Position numbers and translations under genes: made by a program
Notes under the pieces: model-generated
Database searches by the model: none
The model's input: the letters and a program-made list of their open reading frames with translations, nothing else
Told to the model about the DNA's origin: nothing
In this document: piece after piece, positions 33,801-46,144 of the stretch
Layout: each line of letters starts with the position of its first letter
Position numbering within the stretch: position 1 is the first letter of the stretch
Origin: Glossina fuscipes
Lineage: Eukaryota > Arthropoda > Insecta > Diptera > Glossinidae
Reading direction: 5' to 3'
Assembly: GCF_014805625.2 (NCBI RefSeq)
Contig: NW_023998464.1
Coordinates: forward strand, 3,826,318 to 3,890,317
Length of the DNA: 64,000 nucleotides

Positions 33801-35168
33801 CTATGAGGGTTATGTTTGGTTTTTACCTTTTTGGTTGTCTAAAGATTGGAGCAGCTATCGCTTAGAAAATCATGCCAATTGTACCATCCAGGAACTGGAG
33901 CAGGTATTTATTTTTGAATAAAAAGAAGAAAGAAATATTAGTCTTAATTTTTTAGGCCTTTGAGGGTCATTTTAGCATAAAGCATCGACCGTTTGGTAAC
34001 GAGTCGAATTTAATGCAGGAAGGCATTTCTATCGCAGAATGGTTAAGCTCCTATCGTTCAGATGTCCTTAAAGAATCTCAATACACGGCATTTGCATACG
34101 ATGCCGTCTGGGTCTATGCACTGGCAGCCGACAAACTCTTACGCGAAGATAAGGCTGCGGTAGAGAATTTGCGTTCGAAAATTGTTGTTAATCGTTTTGT
34201 AGATTTTATATGGGAGACAGATTTTGAAGGCCTTTCGGGTAGAGTTCGTTTCGATCAGGGTGGTTCTCGCTTAACCGACGTTGTCGTAGAACAGTGGCTT
34301 AAGGGAAAACCAAACGAAATTGGCCAATATCATCCAAACATAATTAATAGCAATGGATACTTAAAAGTTGAAGGAGGCAGCCTGTTTCTCCGGAATGCCA
34401 TTAAGTGGTTGTCAATTAAGCAGCCTCCCGATGATGGCAGATATGAATGCTATTTTTCTTCTTTAGCTCAGATACTAAATATTGGGTGTGAAAATGCCGT
34501 TATGGCCTTTACTGTATTGATGTGTTCCTTATTGGCAATGATAGTGACGTTGTTGTCTTTTGTATTTTGGAAGGGACGCTATGATAGAAAACTGAAGCAC
34601 TCTGCGAAAATAATGAAAAATTTTGGAATTGATATATTTTCGCCTTCCCGTAGCATTGCTAACACTTTGGATAAATGGGAGTTACCTAAGGAAAATGTGG
34701 TAATCAATCGACGTTTGGGTGAAGGTGCTTTTGGAACCGTCTACGGTGGTGAAGCGTTAATTAATTCTGAAAACTGGACAGCTGTGGCGGTGAAAACCTT
34801 AAAGGTTGGCGCTTCTACTGAAGATCGCTTAGATTTTCTCTCCGAGGCTGAAGCCATGAAACGTTTTAATCACAAAAATATTGTAAAACTTTTGGGAGTT
34901 TGCTTGCAATCAGAGCCTATTTATACTATAATGGAATATATGCTGTATGGTGATTTAAAAACATATTTGCTTGCCCGTCGGCATTTGGTAAGCGAAACTA
35001 TTTCTGATGATTCGGATATATCTAGCAAACGTCTTACAATGTTTGCATTAAATATTTCGCATGGCTTGGATTATTTGGCTCAACAGAAATACGTACACCG
35101 TGATATAGCTTGCCGTAACTGTTTGGTAAATGCAAAACGAGTTGTCAAAATCGGTGATTTCGGCATGG
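27740..35168 (+). CDS. VKR: Venus kinase receptor, seven exons, truncated by an assembly gap
   Basis: This is a receptor tyrosine kinase with a Venus-flytrap extracellular module. In mosquitoes VKR is reported as a receptor for ovary ecdysteroidogenic (neuroparsin-type) hormone. Exons: 27740-27881, 31178-31397, 31458-31709, 31764-32877, 32943-33041, 33793-33903, 33956-35168; all junctions are GT-AG and in phase, giving 1,050 residues to the gap. Residues 1-21 form a signal peptide. About 22-430 is a substrate-binding-like region (PSHQILTRIFAIFLREIL, IDLEVWMPSMGYALIPRQ). The flytrap follows (LSIGGIFPIRKFSRGHQNLL, LGILGPACSETVEPIAGVSR, QQFGWQRAAAITEDGQKYG). One transmembrane helix lies at about 826-851. 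The kinase shows GEGAFGTVYGG (901), VAVK (Lys926), HRDIACRN (Asp1029) and DFG (1047-1049). The C-lobe is missing because 10 N follow immediately. Exon 1 is inferred from phase, the GTAAGT donor and the signal peptide; exons 2-7 are firm. Confidence 0.92.
28425..28672. repeat. Dispersed repeat, copy B, in VKR intron 1
   Basis: This matches 25026-25215 in order and content (ATACCCATCATCGAGG, GAGATATATTCATT, GGAAACATCA, AAAGTATATACATTCTTGA, TTTAAGCATGTCCGTTCGG, TATTGAAATTGGACAAAATCGG). The TGTCCGTTCGGCTGTCTGTC run is typical of repeats common in fly introns and intergenic DNA. Confidence 0.75.
29125..31159 (+). mobile_element. Decayed jockey-type LINE in VKR intron 1
   Basis: The first frame (29125-29805) ends in the start of a reverse transcriptase domain (GLSSLKYSCAPGLDGIPSCV). 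After a break come GSHLGPILFSLYINDLPS, an ADDVKLF catalytic block with a stop just before it, then LEDVDTFIDLGVLFDHRLRC, VRPILEYASVVWSP and FLLFALRNLGWDP, the C-terminal tail usual for jockey-clade elements. Internal deletions and several stops make it dead. The 3' end is an AATA-repeat tail at about 31143-31159, only 18 bases before the VKR exon 2 start, so it inserted in the same orientation right against the splice acceptor. The 5' end is truncated; no gag or endonuclease domain is visible. Confidence 0.88.
33042..33792 (+). other. VKR intron 5, 751 bp, no content recognised
   Basis: The only large intron between the flytrap exons. It holds a short TATATGTATATA stretch and a CATGCC-rich duplication near 33085, with no gene or element recognised. 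Confidence 0.7.
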
Positions 35169-35178
35169 NNNNNNNNNN
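35169..35178. other. Assembly gap of 10 N
   Basis: Ten Ns interrupt the VKR kinase domain one base after the codon following DFG. Sequence after the gap does not continue any tyrosine kinase activation loop in any frame, so the true gap is probably longer than 10 bases. Confidence 0.99.
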
Positions 35179-38100
35179 ATGTTTCGGCTACAATTGCTAG
35201 TGTTGTTGTTTTTTGTTTTGCTCTGCGAAATCTTGATAACTTGATCTGACAATAGGACGTCAAGTGTGTATATTCTGCTGGGAATGAAATATATATCACT
35301 TGTTCCAGGGGGTCGGAATTTCGAGATGTTAATATTGTTTTTCTTGTCTACGAAAATTGTTCTCCGAATACATTTAGTGCTGCCTTTATGTTATTCTTCT
35401 TGATTTGATTATTACTACCATTTTTTTGTTAAGGCTTCTTAATCTTTGTCTCAGTTATAGGACTTTAAATTGTTTCTTTTAAATGAGACACTCTTTTTAC
35501 GCTGTGTCTTTCTCCAAAATTGCTCAATAGTTTGCTTTTTAATCTGGCAATTTACTACAATGACTGCCTTGGTTTTACCTTTTATAGTCATAATCTGAAT
35601 AACATTAGAGACACATCAGCGGAAAAAAAATTTTTTGCTCGTGTTTTCTTGCGACTTAGCAATGTTGTTTTACAACAAACGGCGACTATAGTACCGATAT
35701 ATCAAGTTTGATACAAAATCATAACTCAATAATACAGAATAGGTTTGCTAGTCTGCTTTTTATTATGTCGGGGACCTAAGGGCTCATCGTACGCACTCAA
35801 TATAAAATTCACTGTCTACATCAAGTTAACGAAGGTTCACAGGCTGTGGTAATTTGCACTGAATTCTGAAACTCTATGTATACATAGCAATAAATCAACC
35901 TTAATCGAAAGAGGCTTTGTTGCTGTCATTTTTCTATTAAATTAAGGAAAGGTGGGAGAGATAGCTGTAAATAGTATTTTTCAAAGAGAGTTAAAATTGG
36001 GACATAAATTGAAAAGGGAAAAATTCAATGCTAAAGTAACTACCTTTCTCCTAATTGAAATTCAAGTTCATGTATAACATACATACGAAATATGCATAAT
36101 ATAAATAGAAATGTTATGTAATTAAATTGTGTTGCTGCTGCCCCTCATTTGTTCGGCCCTGCTTCTCCGTTTATTTAATGTACGCAGTTAATAGGTTTTT
36201 TTATGTGTGGTGAATGCATCCGGTGGAATGCAATTAATGAATTCACCTTAACATATTCATTTAATTAGTATACGTAAAACAAAATTACCTACAAAGTAAA
36301 ATTAAAATTGTGTTTCTCTTAACGTTAATTTTAAGTATTCTACTACGCTGTATAATATCTTGAGATGACGCAAACAAGAAGGCAGCTTAGCCTTTTACTA
36401 TGATAGGTTTTTTCAAAATATTTGTTCTTATGGTTCTTCATAAATGTAGAAAGTTTTTTCTCTTAGTGCTTGCTTAATAAGAGAACAAATTTTCAATGAA
36501 AGCTCTTTGCAACAACAAAACTATCGATCAACTTTTTCAATCGACTATTAAGTGAACTTTTTGATGCGTTTTGAGTGATGCTATGTTCTAATAATATATA
36601 AGAATGTAAAGAAGTCTATTTCTGAAATTTTAATTCACATTAAAATGAATTAACAACAACGCTTAATAAGTTTTTCGCGAGTGCTTAAAATCAAAAAACT
36701 AAATTGCGAAAGATTTCAACCATGCAACGTTCAAGTCTTTGAGCAGCGTTGCTTAAACCAAAACCCATTCATAGACAGGTTATGATGGCAGATTTGCATA
36801 TTTTGTTCGCATATGCCACAATTTCACGGTCAAATCTAATTAGATCTATTTTTGAATAAAATAGTGCGTGTGATGGGAACGCATAGCTAGTTACGAAAGG
36901 AAACGGATATCGATCAGACACTGTAAGTTTATTCAAAAATCTATAGTAGCGACAACGTCCTCAATCTCCATTTTTCTTGCGTACAATGTGCTTTGACTTG
37001 GTTAAAAGATGCCATGAGCTTAAATTCCGTTTCCTAAAGCGCTTAAAATCCAAAAGTGTACCCTGGCTTCCCGTAACTGGATGCGTCGGTCATTTCTATG
37101 TGATATTTTACTTTCTTATTGCTTAACTACTTTGCAACATTACGGCCTTGCCCAAACTCCTCAAGGAGTTTTGTGATACGTGATATAATAAGATGTTTAT
37201 AATGTTAATGTAGGCGCGGGTGTAATCATTGTATTCAGTAAAACTCAATTTATAAGTTCAGGTAATAAATTTAAATGACGTAAAAAATCTCAGCCTATAA
37301 TGAATCTACGGGACTACCGCTATGGCAGTTATTATGGAAAACAACTGTCGAAAGTGTGTCAATTGAAATACCATGTGATGTAGATGTGTAGGAGAAAGTT
37401 TTCCTTGAAGGCTTCGGAGCTTTTGGAATGGCGAATATGTCATGCGACGGCGGAAGTCTCAGGTTTGAGTTCAATGACTGTACAGACTTTTGCGTGCTTG
37501 CTTGATGCAATACGCTTTGCAGTTATGTGGCGAAACTTTTATGACAATTGCACAAATCTTATTACAGGCTCGTGAAGGTGTATTTGAGCAAATGCATGAT
37601 AACTTATGCGAAGAGTGTTGAGCAGTCCAAGTTTCCTTCAATTTGTGTCGATAGGCTATTCAAGGCGGGACACCTGAAGTTACAAATAGAATTGTGAACC
37701 GTCATTTTCACAAGTCTCAACAGCTGGAGTAGCTAATCCGCTAATAGCTTCTCTTCACTTATTGATGATAAGGTTCGCATGTTTTTTGCGTTGTTGGTCT
37801 ACAAGTATTGAGCGAATAATATTATTATTGCCCCTTTGTCCAGAATCCGAAATTTTTGAAATTAATTTACAGACACCGAAACAAGGCTAATTTCAATCAT
37901 TTGGGAAAGCGACTAAAGCACAACCCAAACCGAACTTTAAAAAACCAAGAGAAAAACGTAAAGTTTTAAAAGTGAACTTGCAAAGTGGCACCACGTATCT
38001 GTACATATATTATCTCTACTCTTTTATTTATCTTCTCATTTGTGGATTATTTAAGACCAGCCCAAAAAAAGGAAAAAACAAACATTTAATCTGAATGCCC

Positions 38101-41100
38101 TAAGCTAATAGAATTTTTTAAAAGAATTGGTTTTTGTGTTAACGGCAATGAAGACAATGTTTTATTAGTAAAATATGTTCCAAATAATTTGTCGATGAAA
38201 ACCCTGCGAGGCACACTAGAAAAAGCAAAGTAGTTGGAATCACGTTGCGAGGCGATTTGAAAAATCATGTTTCGGGATAACCGCATTACAATCACTGCAA
38301 TGTATTTATATATATATTTTTTTTTATTATAATAAACCTTTTATCATCTTTTCCATTAGTCTGCAATTTTCGCATCAAAAGAATACACTTCGATGTTTTA
38401 GCTTTCTTCCTCATTCCATTTCTGGAGAGAACACCAAAAAAGAAAAATATGTAATGCAATCGTCGAATTCATAGCCAACTTCAAAAGCTCTATCCCAAAA
38501 TTTTAGTTTCTGGGTAGAAGCATGGAGAACTTTCGAATCGGTTGGCTATTGCTCGGGCGGGAGCAACTGCTGCTTTTTCGTGAATTTAATGCAACCTGTT
38601 TTTATTTTCAATTTTCTCAGATGTCTTAAAGTTGGAATTGTTTTCAGAGTTTGTATTTCATAAATTCGATATGATTTTTTAACTTTGTAAATATATTTCT
38701 ATCCAACCCTGAAGGATGCAGGAACCCTACCACACGGCATAAGGTGTATATTGCCAAGTTCTGAATCGCTCTATGAATGGACGTATTTGCGTTTATTCGG
38801 TTGTGTACGGTATGTGTTTAAGATTTGCGAGGACAGAAGCTTAATGTCTTTGTGCTGCTATATATAGTTTTAAGTTATCGTAAGTGCTGTTATTAAGTTA
38901 GCGGTAAATTGTCTAATGGACTGATTGTAGAGAATGAGAGACCAGCAACGGCTTCTTTCGAAGTCAACTATTCGGTCTTGGACTGTGAGGGTAGGGGTGC
39001 GAAATACCCATCGAAAGATGCCGGATATGGTAAATGCGATGACTTCCTTTGAGTTGCTAAGCAGAAAAAGCTCTAAACTCCTTTTGCAAATTAGTTCCTA
39101 TCCTTATATCTTATGTGCATTTATTATTATTTAGCTGATTCGGCCGGACGAGTTTTCTTTTTGCTTGCTTAACTTTAGAAATATTGGAGATGATCTCTTA
39201 TCTATTTTATGCCTATTATTAACTTGTAAGGATGTAGCGTATCTTTCGTTTTATATGTCATATATGACGTGTATGTTTGTGCGACGTATGCGTGTTATGC
39301 CGTTACATTTCGACTTGTGGCCGTAATTGAAAGCCAAACAAAATATTGACTTAATACTCTAACAAGCGTGCAAAAGCTGCATATCATTAAAGCATCAATA
39401 TAGTAATAAAAAAAAACTCTTACCACTTTCTGTGAATTCATAAGAATATTTGGTAGGGCTGCAAACTTTTGGTAAGAAAGCCGAAAAGCTACGGGGCTAT
39501 TGAGTTGGAGGGTGGCCAAGATTCACTTCAAAGTGGAAATAACATTTTTTTCCATATTCCGTAGACCAGATGTCGGACGGCGCCATATATATATATATAG
39601 CCATATGTTTTGGTAGTCGAATATGTAGATGGGATACTGAATATAACTATGATGCCGACCTTATTTGAGTGATTAATTGCTTGTTTAATTGGTTCAGAAC
39701 ACGAGAATTTCAGTAGCGAATCAAATATAAAGAATTATAGGTAATAATAGCTGAATAGCCATTGACGAGATTCTCGTCATCCGATTAATTTGCAGCAAGT
39801 TTCACCTGAATGTGAGCCTTTGATGCGAAAACATACTGTACACTAAGTAAAACACAGCCGAGTAGCCTAAAACATCGATAGTCGTCTAGCTCATCAAACA
39901 AATGCGAGATAAGCACTTTTGATTGATTATATTCTAACATACAACAGTCAAGGAAACTTACATTACTTACATTATTTTAATAAATTGGAACGACGATGCA
40001 TTCGAAAAACGATGCAAAAAGTTCAAGTGTCGATTTTGGGCCCTATATATGGACCTTGCTAAACCAAAATCATAGGCATCTTAGAAATCATGTATATTCT
40101 GTTATGAACAAAGTTTCTTAAAATTCTCTCTTGCAGATAACCTTGAGTTTAGACATTTCATTTATTTGCTTAGTATGAATCCAGTATGAATCCTGCGTCG
40201 TCGTTCATAGCAGATCTAGTAAGAATCACCATATTATCGATTCCTTCTTAATACGTTGTATGCGGCGTTCACTGTTGGAGCCCTGCCCCGCCAAATCCTA
40301 CCGCTGTCAGCAATGGCGTTAATCTCTTTCAGAAAAGATTAATTGCCTTGACAATGATCTCTTATTCATGATGGGCTTTTCTACAAACGTTTTAAGAGGT
40401 TTATGCTCTCAATTATTGGGTTATAATCTTGTTTTGAAAGTGCCTGCACTTTGTAAAATATTTAAACCGTGTAATTGATCACGGATTTGGCTTTTGTGTG
40501 CGTAAGCGTGTACAGTTACGAAATAAATAAATTGAAATTGGGATGGAAAAGAAATCCGATATATGTTCAAGTGTTTAGATTGACCGTAATATAGCACTGC
40601 TTAAAACTAGTGACAGGTTTATAATTTAAGCTTAATTATACATATTTCGATTCTAATCCTATAATAATGCGTGATTTATTTTATATTTAAATTAGACAAA
40701 GCAAATTAGAATAATTGATGTTTGCCAGGAACTATCTATCATCTTATAATAAAATCTATCCTATTTTTTTCTTGAAAGTTTGATCATTTGTTATTTGTCT
40801 TGTTGAAGAAAGCAAAGAATAAATCGCAATCATTTTACTATTCAAACTAACTAATATAATATCCTCCTTGGGCTTATATATATATGTACCGTTCATTTTG
40901 TATTGATTAAGTTGCTATTGAATCTATCTATCGAATCTCGTTGCTTTCTTTCCTAAAGAAAGCCATAGTGCAGGTGTCAAAGGCTATGAAAAGAGCTAAA
41001 ATAACAATAACGATTTATTGCGTAACGCTTTATAAACGCAGTTGTTCTGATTTCAATTAATTAACAGATAATTAATCAGTGGGAAAATCGTTTAATTATT

Positions 41101-43895
41101 ATTTATAAAACAAGCATTATATAAGGTACGGTTGAACTTCACTTTAACCTATTTTTAATGAATTGCAATTGCAATAAATGTGCGTTGATCCATTGTGACG
41201 GTCGATGTGTGCGATGTTGCAGTTTTAGTTGTTTTTGTTTTTATGACACTGCATTTATGGTTTTAAACAATATTTTAATTTTCCGATAACGTAAGGTTCA
41301 GTGATTTATAATTAAGTAGCTTCATGTACTAACCCGTTTAAAGCTGATACATAATTGCCTGCACGTCTGGCTCTGTGCGTATGTGTGCATATATTTTGTA
41401 CACATTGCAAAAACTTATGTGTGTGACAATAAATTCAGTTAACAATTTAAAATTCATTTAAAAGTGATTTGGAAGGACGTTTACCAATTTTTTTTTAATC
41501 GTTTGCTTTTTGTGTCTCTGTTAAGTCAAATTCGTTGTTTTCACGGAGAGCAGAATTTCCTTATAAATCCCTTCTATGGATATGGAAGGATAAACTGAGT
41601 CTGAGGCTGTGTGGGGAAATTAATAAATTCGTAATTATACATATGAACAAATGAACAAACAATGAAATTAATATACATTTTTGTAACTGTTAGTTAAAGA
41701 ACAAGTATAAGCTCTGACGAGTAGAAAGAAAGTAGCTGAGATGAGCTCGAAAAGTTGCCTTTTAATTATGCAAACATTTGATTTGATTTGTTGTCAATTC
41801 TAATACGTCGGCCATATGCTGAAGTTGTTATTACAAGTACCAAGAAGCCGATATGTCTTCCTATGTCTTCTATGAACGAGCGAATAATTAGTAATCTACG
41901 CGTGTTAACATCGACACTTAGCGATTCAGAGTAATTCGCTACAGTTAGGTCAACATGTGCTTTTTACTATCTGTACAGTAAGGAATTCCTCACCAGTTTG
42001 ATGATTTCCTACATATTTTCCCTTCACCATTTAGAGAAACATTTGTTATGTGCAATCTGTACGAAAGAGAATGTGGAGAACGTTTAGTAGCACTAATTGC
42101 GCATATAAAAAGGCAGGTTTGGAAATCGGCTTAATCAACTTATTCCTAAATCAATTCCGAAAGAGATTTTTTTTTTACGAAAGCTATTAATGTAAATATC
42201 GCGTGCACGGTCGTATGTTATAAAAGATGCAAAAAGTTTTATATCCTCTGTCATTTCGTACATATAAGCCAGAATACTTGAAACACTAAATGGTAGTGAG
42301 CATAGGGATTAGTTGTTTGGGGTATTCCGTTATGCAAACGCATCGAAGGGATTGTAGATGCGGGTATTTATGCATAAGCATAACCTATGTGGCCATTCAA
42401 ATATATTAAGACAGATATACATATATGCATATATATAGAGTATGTATGTGTGTATAAATCATATATAGCGACAGTTGGTAAGCGATATGCAAACATCCGT
42501 TGAAACGAGAATTGACAATTTGTTTAAGCAATTTTCCGGCTGAGCGGCTTTTAACCGAATTCAGCCCTTATCGATTGGCCTATGGACATCTGTGGATACA
42601 TTCATGCAACTTTACAAACGTGAATAACTTTATAATTGTTTTGTGTGTGCACGTATTGATGACGTTCACTGTGTGTATGTTGAGAGAATTAAAATCGATA
42701 CGATATAAGTACGGTTGATGGTTTGTTCGTTACACTGGCGAAAAAGCTTTAAATTAAGAGGCGAATAAAATTAATATCTCTGGTTAAACGATAATGGAGA
42801 GTTTTATTCAGTTTTTTTGCATACGATTCCAGCCTAGAAGCGTAGAAGTAAATGCGAATGCATTTCTCATTCTCATTATTTTAAGTGTATTGATAACCGA
42901 TATCCCACTTGTTGTGCAAGATATATTAATATTAAGTGTTAGCATAAAAATCGTTAGAGTTAAGTCAATTATTGATGAAACGTATTTAGCTGCCATAAAA
43001 ACGTTTGAAAATATAAAATAAGCCGACCTAAACTCCTTAGAAGAATTTTGATTAGACTAAAAGAAACTGATTGATTCTTCTATAGGGAAAAACTCTGCTT
43101 TTGAAGTTAGTCAAAACCTTAGTGTGCAGCGGTGATCAACATGTGCCCGACATCAGATTTCATATGGTTTTTGCTTAATTGTGTTTTGCTTTCAACTAAT
43201 TTTTTTGCACAAAAAATCAGTTTTGGATTTGTGACGCGTATGCGGATTTCTGATAAAAATGAAAAAATGATTATAGCAAATTGGCTGCATATGCAATTTT
43301 GTCATGTTCGTGCTGATGTACGTATTTGTTCTCGTAAATTACTCCGTGTCAGTGGCTTGTATTTCATATGATTGCGTATATTTAAAAATCCATTTATTAT
43401 GAATCATTCTTTCTCTCTCTCTCTCTCTCTATCTATTTCTCTCTTTAGAATTTGTTGTTGCCTGCCGGCAAATATATGATGCGTTTATTTTCTTTCTTAT
43501 GCGAGCTTAAAGTAACTATTATTTCGGCTTTTATGGGAACGAAGATTTAATTCAAAGATTATTTGATATCAATTAAAATGCAACAATTACAATTTTATTG
43601 TCAAATCGACTGTTAAATTACAAAAATCATTTTAACGTTGATTGTTACTAAATACATTAAATGATTAAATCATAATATAAGATATCTGCTAATCAGCGGT
43701 CATAGTAAGGTTTCTAATATAAGCCAGTATTATTATATTAGGTGCTTGCATTAATTTTCATCAACGACTTTTACAGGTAAAAATGATGAAGTATTGGGAA
43801 ATATCAGTGTGCATAACGGTTAAGTTCGATGATGTTTGCCTTTCTTTACACAAAATAACAATTTTCTGTTTAGTATTATTGACTTAATCAGCGTA
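35179..43895. other. Long stretch with no gene recognised
   Basis: I looked for the missing kinase C-lobe (WMxPES-like, DVWSFG-like blocks) and for any other conserved frame, and found none. The content is AT-rich, with small AT repeats (for example 39582-39598) and a TATA-rich patch near 42420. If VKR continues, this may be intron or 3' flank. Confidence 0.5.
43412..43430. repeat. CT dinucleotide microsatellite
   Basis: About nine CT units in a T/C-rich run. Confidence 0.95.
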
Positions 43896-43899
43896 TACA

Positions 43900-44460
43900 G
43901 ACGCTAATCATGGAGCGCTCATAACTTCTGCTACCGAAGCGCATAAAAACTTTTTAGAAGCTTGCGCTTCATGCTGCTTCATTATGTCCCATGTGTCGGT
44001 TATGATTTCAACGGTATAGAAGCAGCGATTTTGATGTCAATGACAAAGAACAGCCAAAAAAGTTCGAAGACAATGAATTGCAAAACTTATTGTATAATAT
44101 CCAGCCCAAACTCTCGAAGAAGTTGAGAATAGCTTAGCAGTTGATGGCCTTTACATGCGAGCGGGAAGATGCAATAGGGGGAAAATGGTTACTAAACAAA
44201 CTGACTGAAAGTGGCAAAAGTCATGGGTTGCAGAGCATAAAATTTTGCTGTGAATACGACGCTATCTGCAAGATGTAGCGTATTACGAACTGCTAAAATT
44301 GAACGAAACTGTTACTGCAGATGTCTACCGACCTCAATTGGACAAATTGAACGACGTATTATGTCGTAACGAGCTTTGAGTCCCTCTAAAACTTTGGAAC
44401 AAGTATCGATTCTATTTTGATGAATAAATTGAGATAAATGACGTTATAAAGTTTCTGTAG
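43900..44460 (+). mobile_element. Decayed mariner transposase
   Basis: Translated pieces in order are NDKEQPKKFEDNELQNLL, the KSWV-containing block, and YYELLKLNETVTADVYRPQL followed by DKLNDVL. These match mariner transposases (the DKERPGQPKKFED, KSW and YYELLKPxETxxxxRYxxQL motifs) upstream of the last catalytic Asp region. Stops (for example near 44135) and large internal deletions remove the catalytic DD(34)D, so it is inactive. Terminal inverted repeats are not evident. Confidence 0.82.
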
Positions 44461-44469
44461 CCACTGTGC

Positions 44470-45780
44470 CAGGCAATTGAATTTTTATTATCGTGGAAAC
44501 TTGAACTCAAAATGCTGATTTACAAAATATCGTATTGTGTCCAATCTCAGTTAGTTGCAGTTGTATCTAAGAATTAATATACACGTATAAATTTTCGATC
44601 TCTGCACATCCATTATCATTTAGGTCGAACTTCTCGATTTTGGTTGGGAAGAAGGTTACTTATCTAAGATAGAACTCCTGAATTGTCAAGTGACACCGTA
44701 ATTCTGCGGAACAAGGTAGTATACCTTCAGGTTTTCCAGTTGCGTCGTTGGTGGTTTCGACAGGAGAAGTACTTTTTGGGTGGTAGTAAATTGCTGCTTG
44801 AAATGTCGAGTTCGATGAGCCAGAAATATAAGAAAAACTACTCTTGGATATAGGTATGCGCCCGCTTGGATCTTGAAACACAACAATTAATGATTGTAAA
44901 TAGCGAAGTTAATGTGTCCGTAAAACAATATTGAATGTAGTTCATGAGCCGAAAAACTCAGATTGGGGTAAAGTTGTGTACCCACTTGTCGTACGACAAA
45001 ACTTATTAAAAGTTCACAAAAACGCAAAATTTGTTTCTTCTTTTTTTGGAAATTTGAGACAGTCCTGCCAGATAATCAACTAAAAGCAAAATTTAGATTG
45101 GGAAAATTATAACAGATGAAGTAAAAAATTCACTTCGTTTTTCTACTAAAATTTAAATCCATGTTTTCGTACAGTTTTCACTAGACCTCATGCACGGTTA
45201 TCTTCCCTCCGAACGCAAAACATTGTTTCAATCCGCTTGTGCAACTTCGTAATGTTGTGGGAAGTAAGAAACCGATTTTTATTTCTGTTAATTCAATGGC
45301 TGGAATCAAAGGACCCAGCAATTGTTGTAAATTGCTAGTCTTGCCAAATCAGATTTACTTGACGACAGAGAGTTATTGGTTAACATTTTCTCTCTTATTA
45401 AATATAACCAATCACTGGGCCGATGTCCCTTATACGTGTACTAGAGCGATGTTCAAAAAGGAGCGAGGAGAGGGTGAGGAAGTAGATAGGCATTTTCCGC
45501 AGCCTAGTGCATATGTGACCGACCGATAAGAACGGGTTTTCTCGGTATTTCAACTTATATTCAAAACGCAATTGCGTTCGATTGAGTTAAACCATGTTAT
45601 ATCTACATATTTTTTTGAGTAATATATTTGTTAATATGTTGTAAATGATTTGCGCAATATAATTCAACATTGGAAGCACAAATGCCCTTTGTAGAAGTCA
45701 GAAGATGCCCGTGGTGTAAGGTGTATAGAATCACGTTAAATATATGAAAACATAAATCTTGGTAGTAGAGTTTTCCCCAT
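44470..45780. other. No gene recognised
   Basis: Open frames of 66-96 codons occur but have no recognisable motif. No other structure noted. Confidence 0.45.
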
Positions 45781-45799
45781 TACCTTCAACTATAATTTA

Positions 45800-46140
45800 A
45801 ATGGAAAACTTTGGAATCGCGTTCGTTGTCTAACGATCCTGGCGTCGTCTTTGATAGTAGATTGATTTTTAGCCTCCATATGAAGTAAGGTGTATGTAAA
45901 GCCTCCTTTTCCTAAATAATATGGGAAAGCTTTTGTCGTAGACAAAACGAAACGTGTCTACAAATCTTTTGTGGGATTGATATTTGAATATGCGTCCATT
46001 ATTTGATTTTTCCATATGCGTCCATTATTTAATTTTGTAATTACCTTTTCACCTGATTAAAGCAATTTAAAAGCAATTTCTTATGTTTGCCTTGCGCGGA
46101 TTGGTAAGGGATACAAGGGTACATTAGCTCTGTTTTAATA
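45800..46140 (+). mobile_element. Second jockey-type LINE remnant
   Basis: DPGVVFDSRLIFSLHMK, then VYKSFVGLIFEYASII, then AIKKQFLMFALR match, in order, the same C-terminal region seen in the LINE at 29-31 kb (IDLGVLFDHRL, VRPILEYASVVW, VQK-x-FLLFALR). Stops and frame changes separate the pieces. Only this fragment of about 340 bases is recognisable. Confidence 0.78.
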
Positions 46141-46144
46141 TTGT

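Noticed and set aside
43132..43371. 79-codon frame with a hydrophobic start that looks like a signal peptide
   Set aside because: No family, no conserved pattern and no supporting splice site. Hydrophobic starts are common in AT-rich chance frames.
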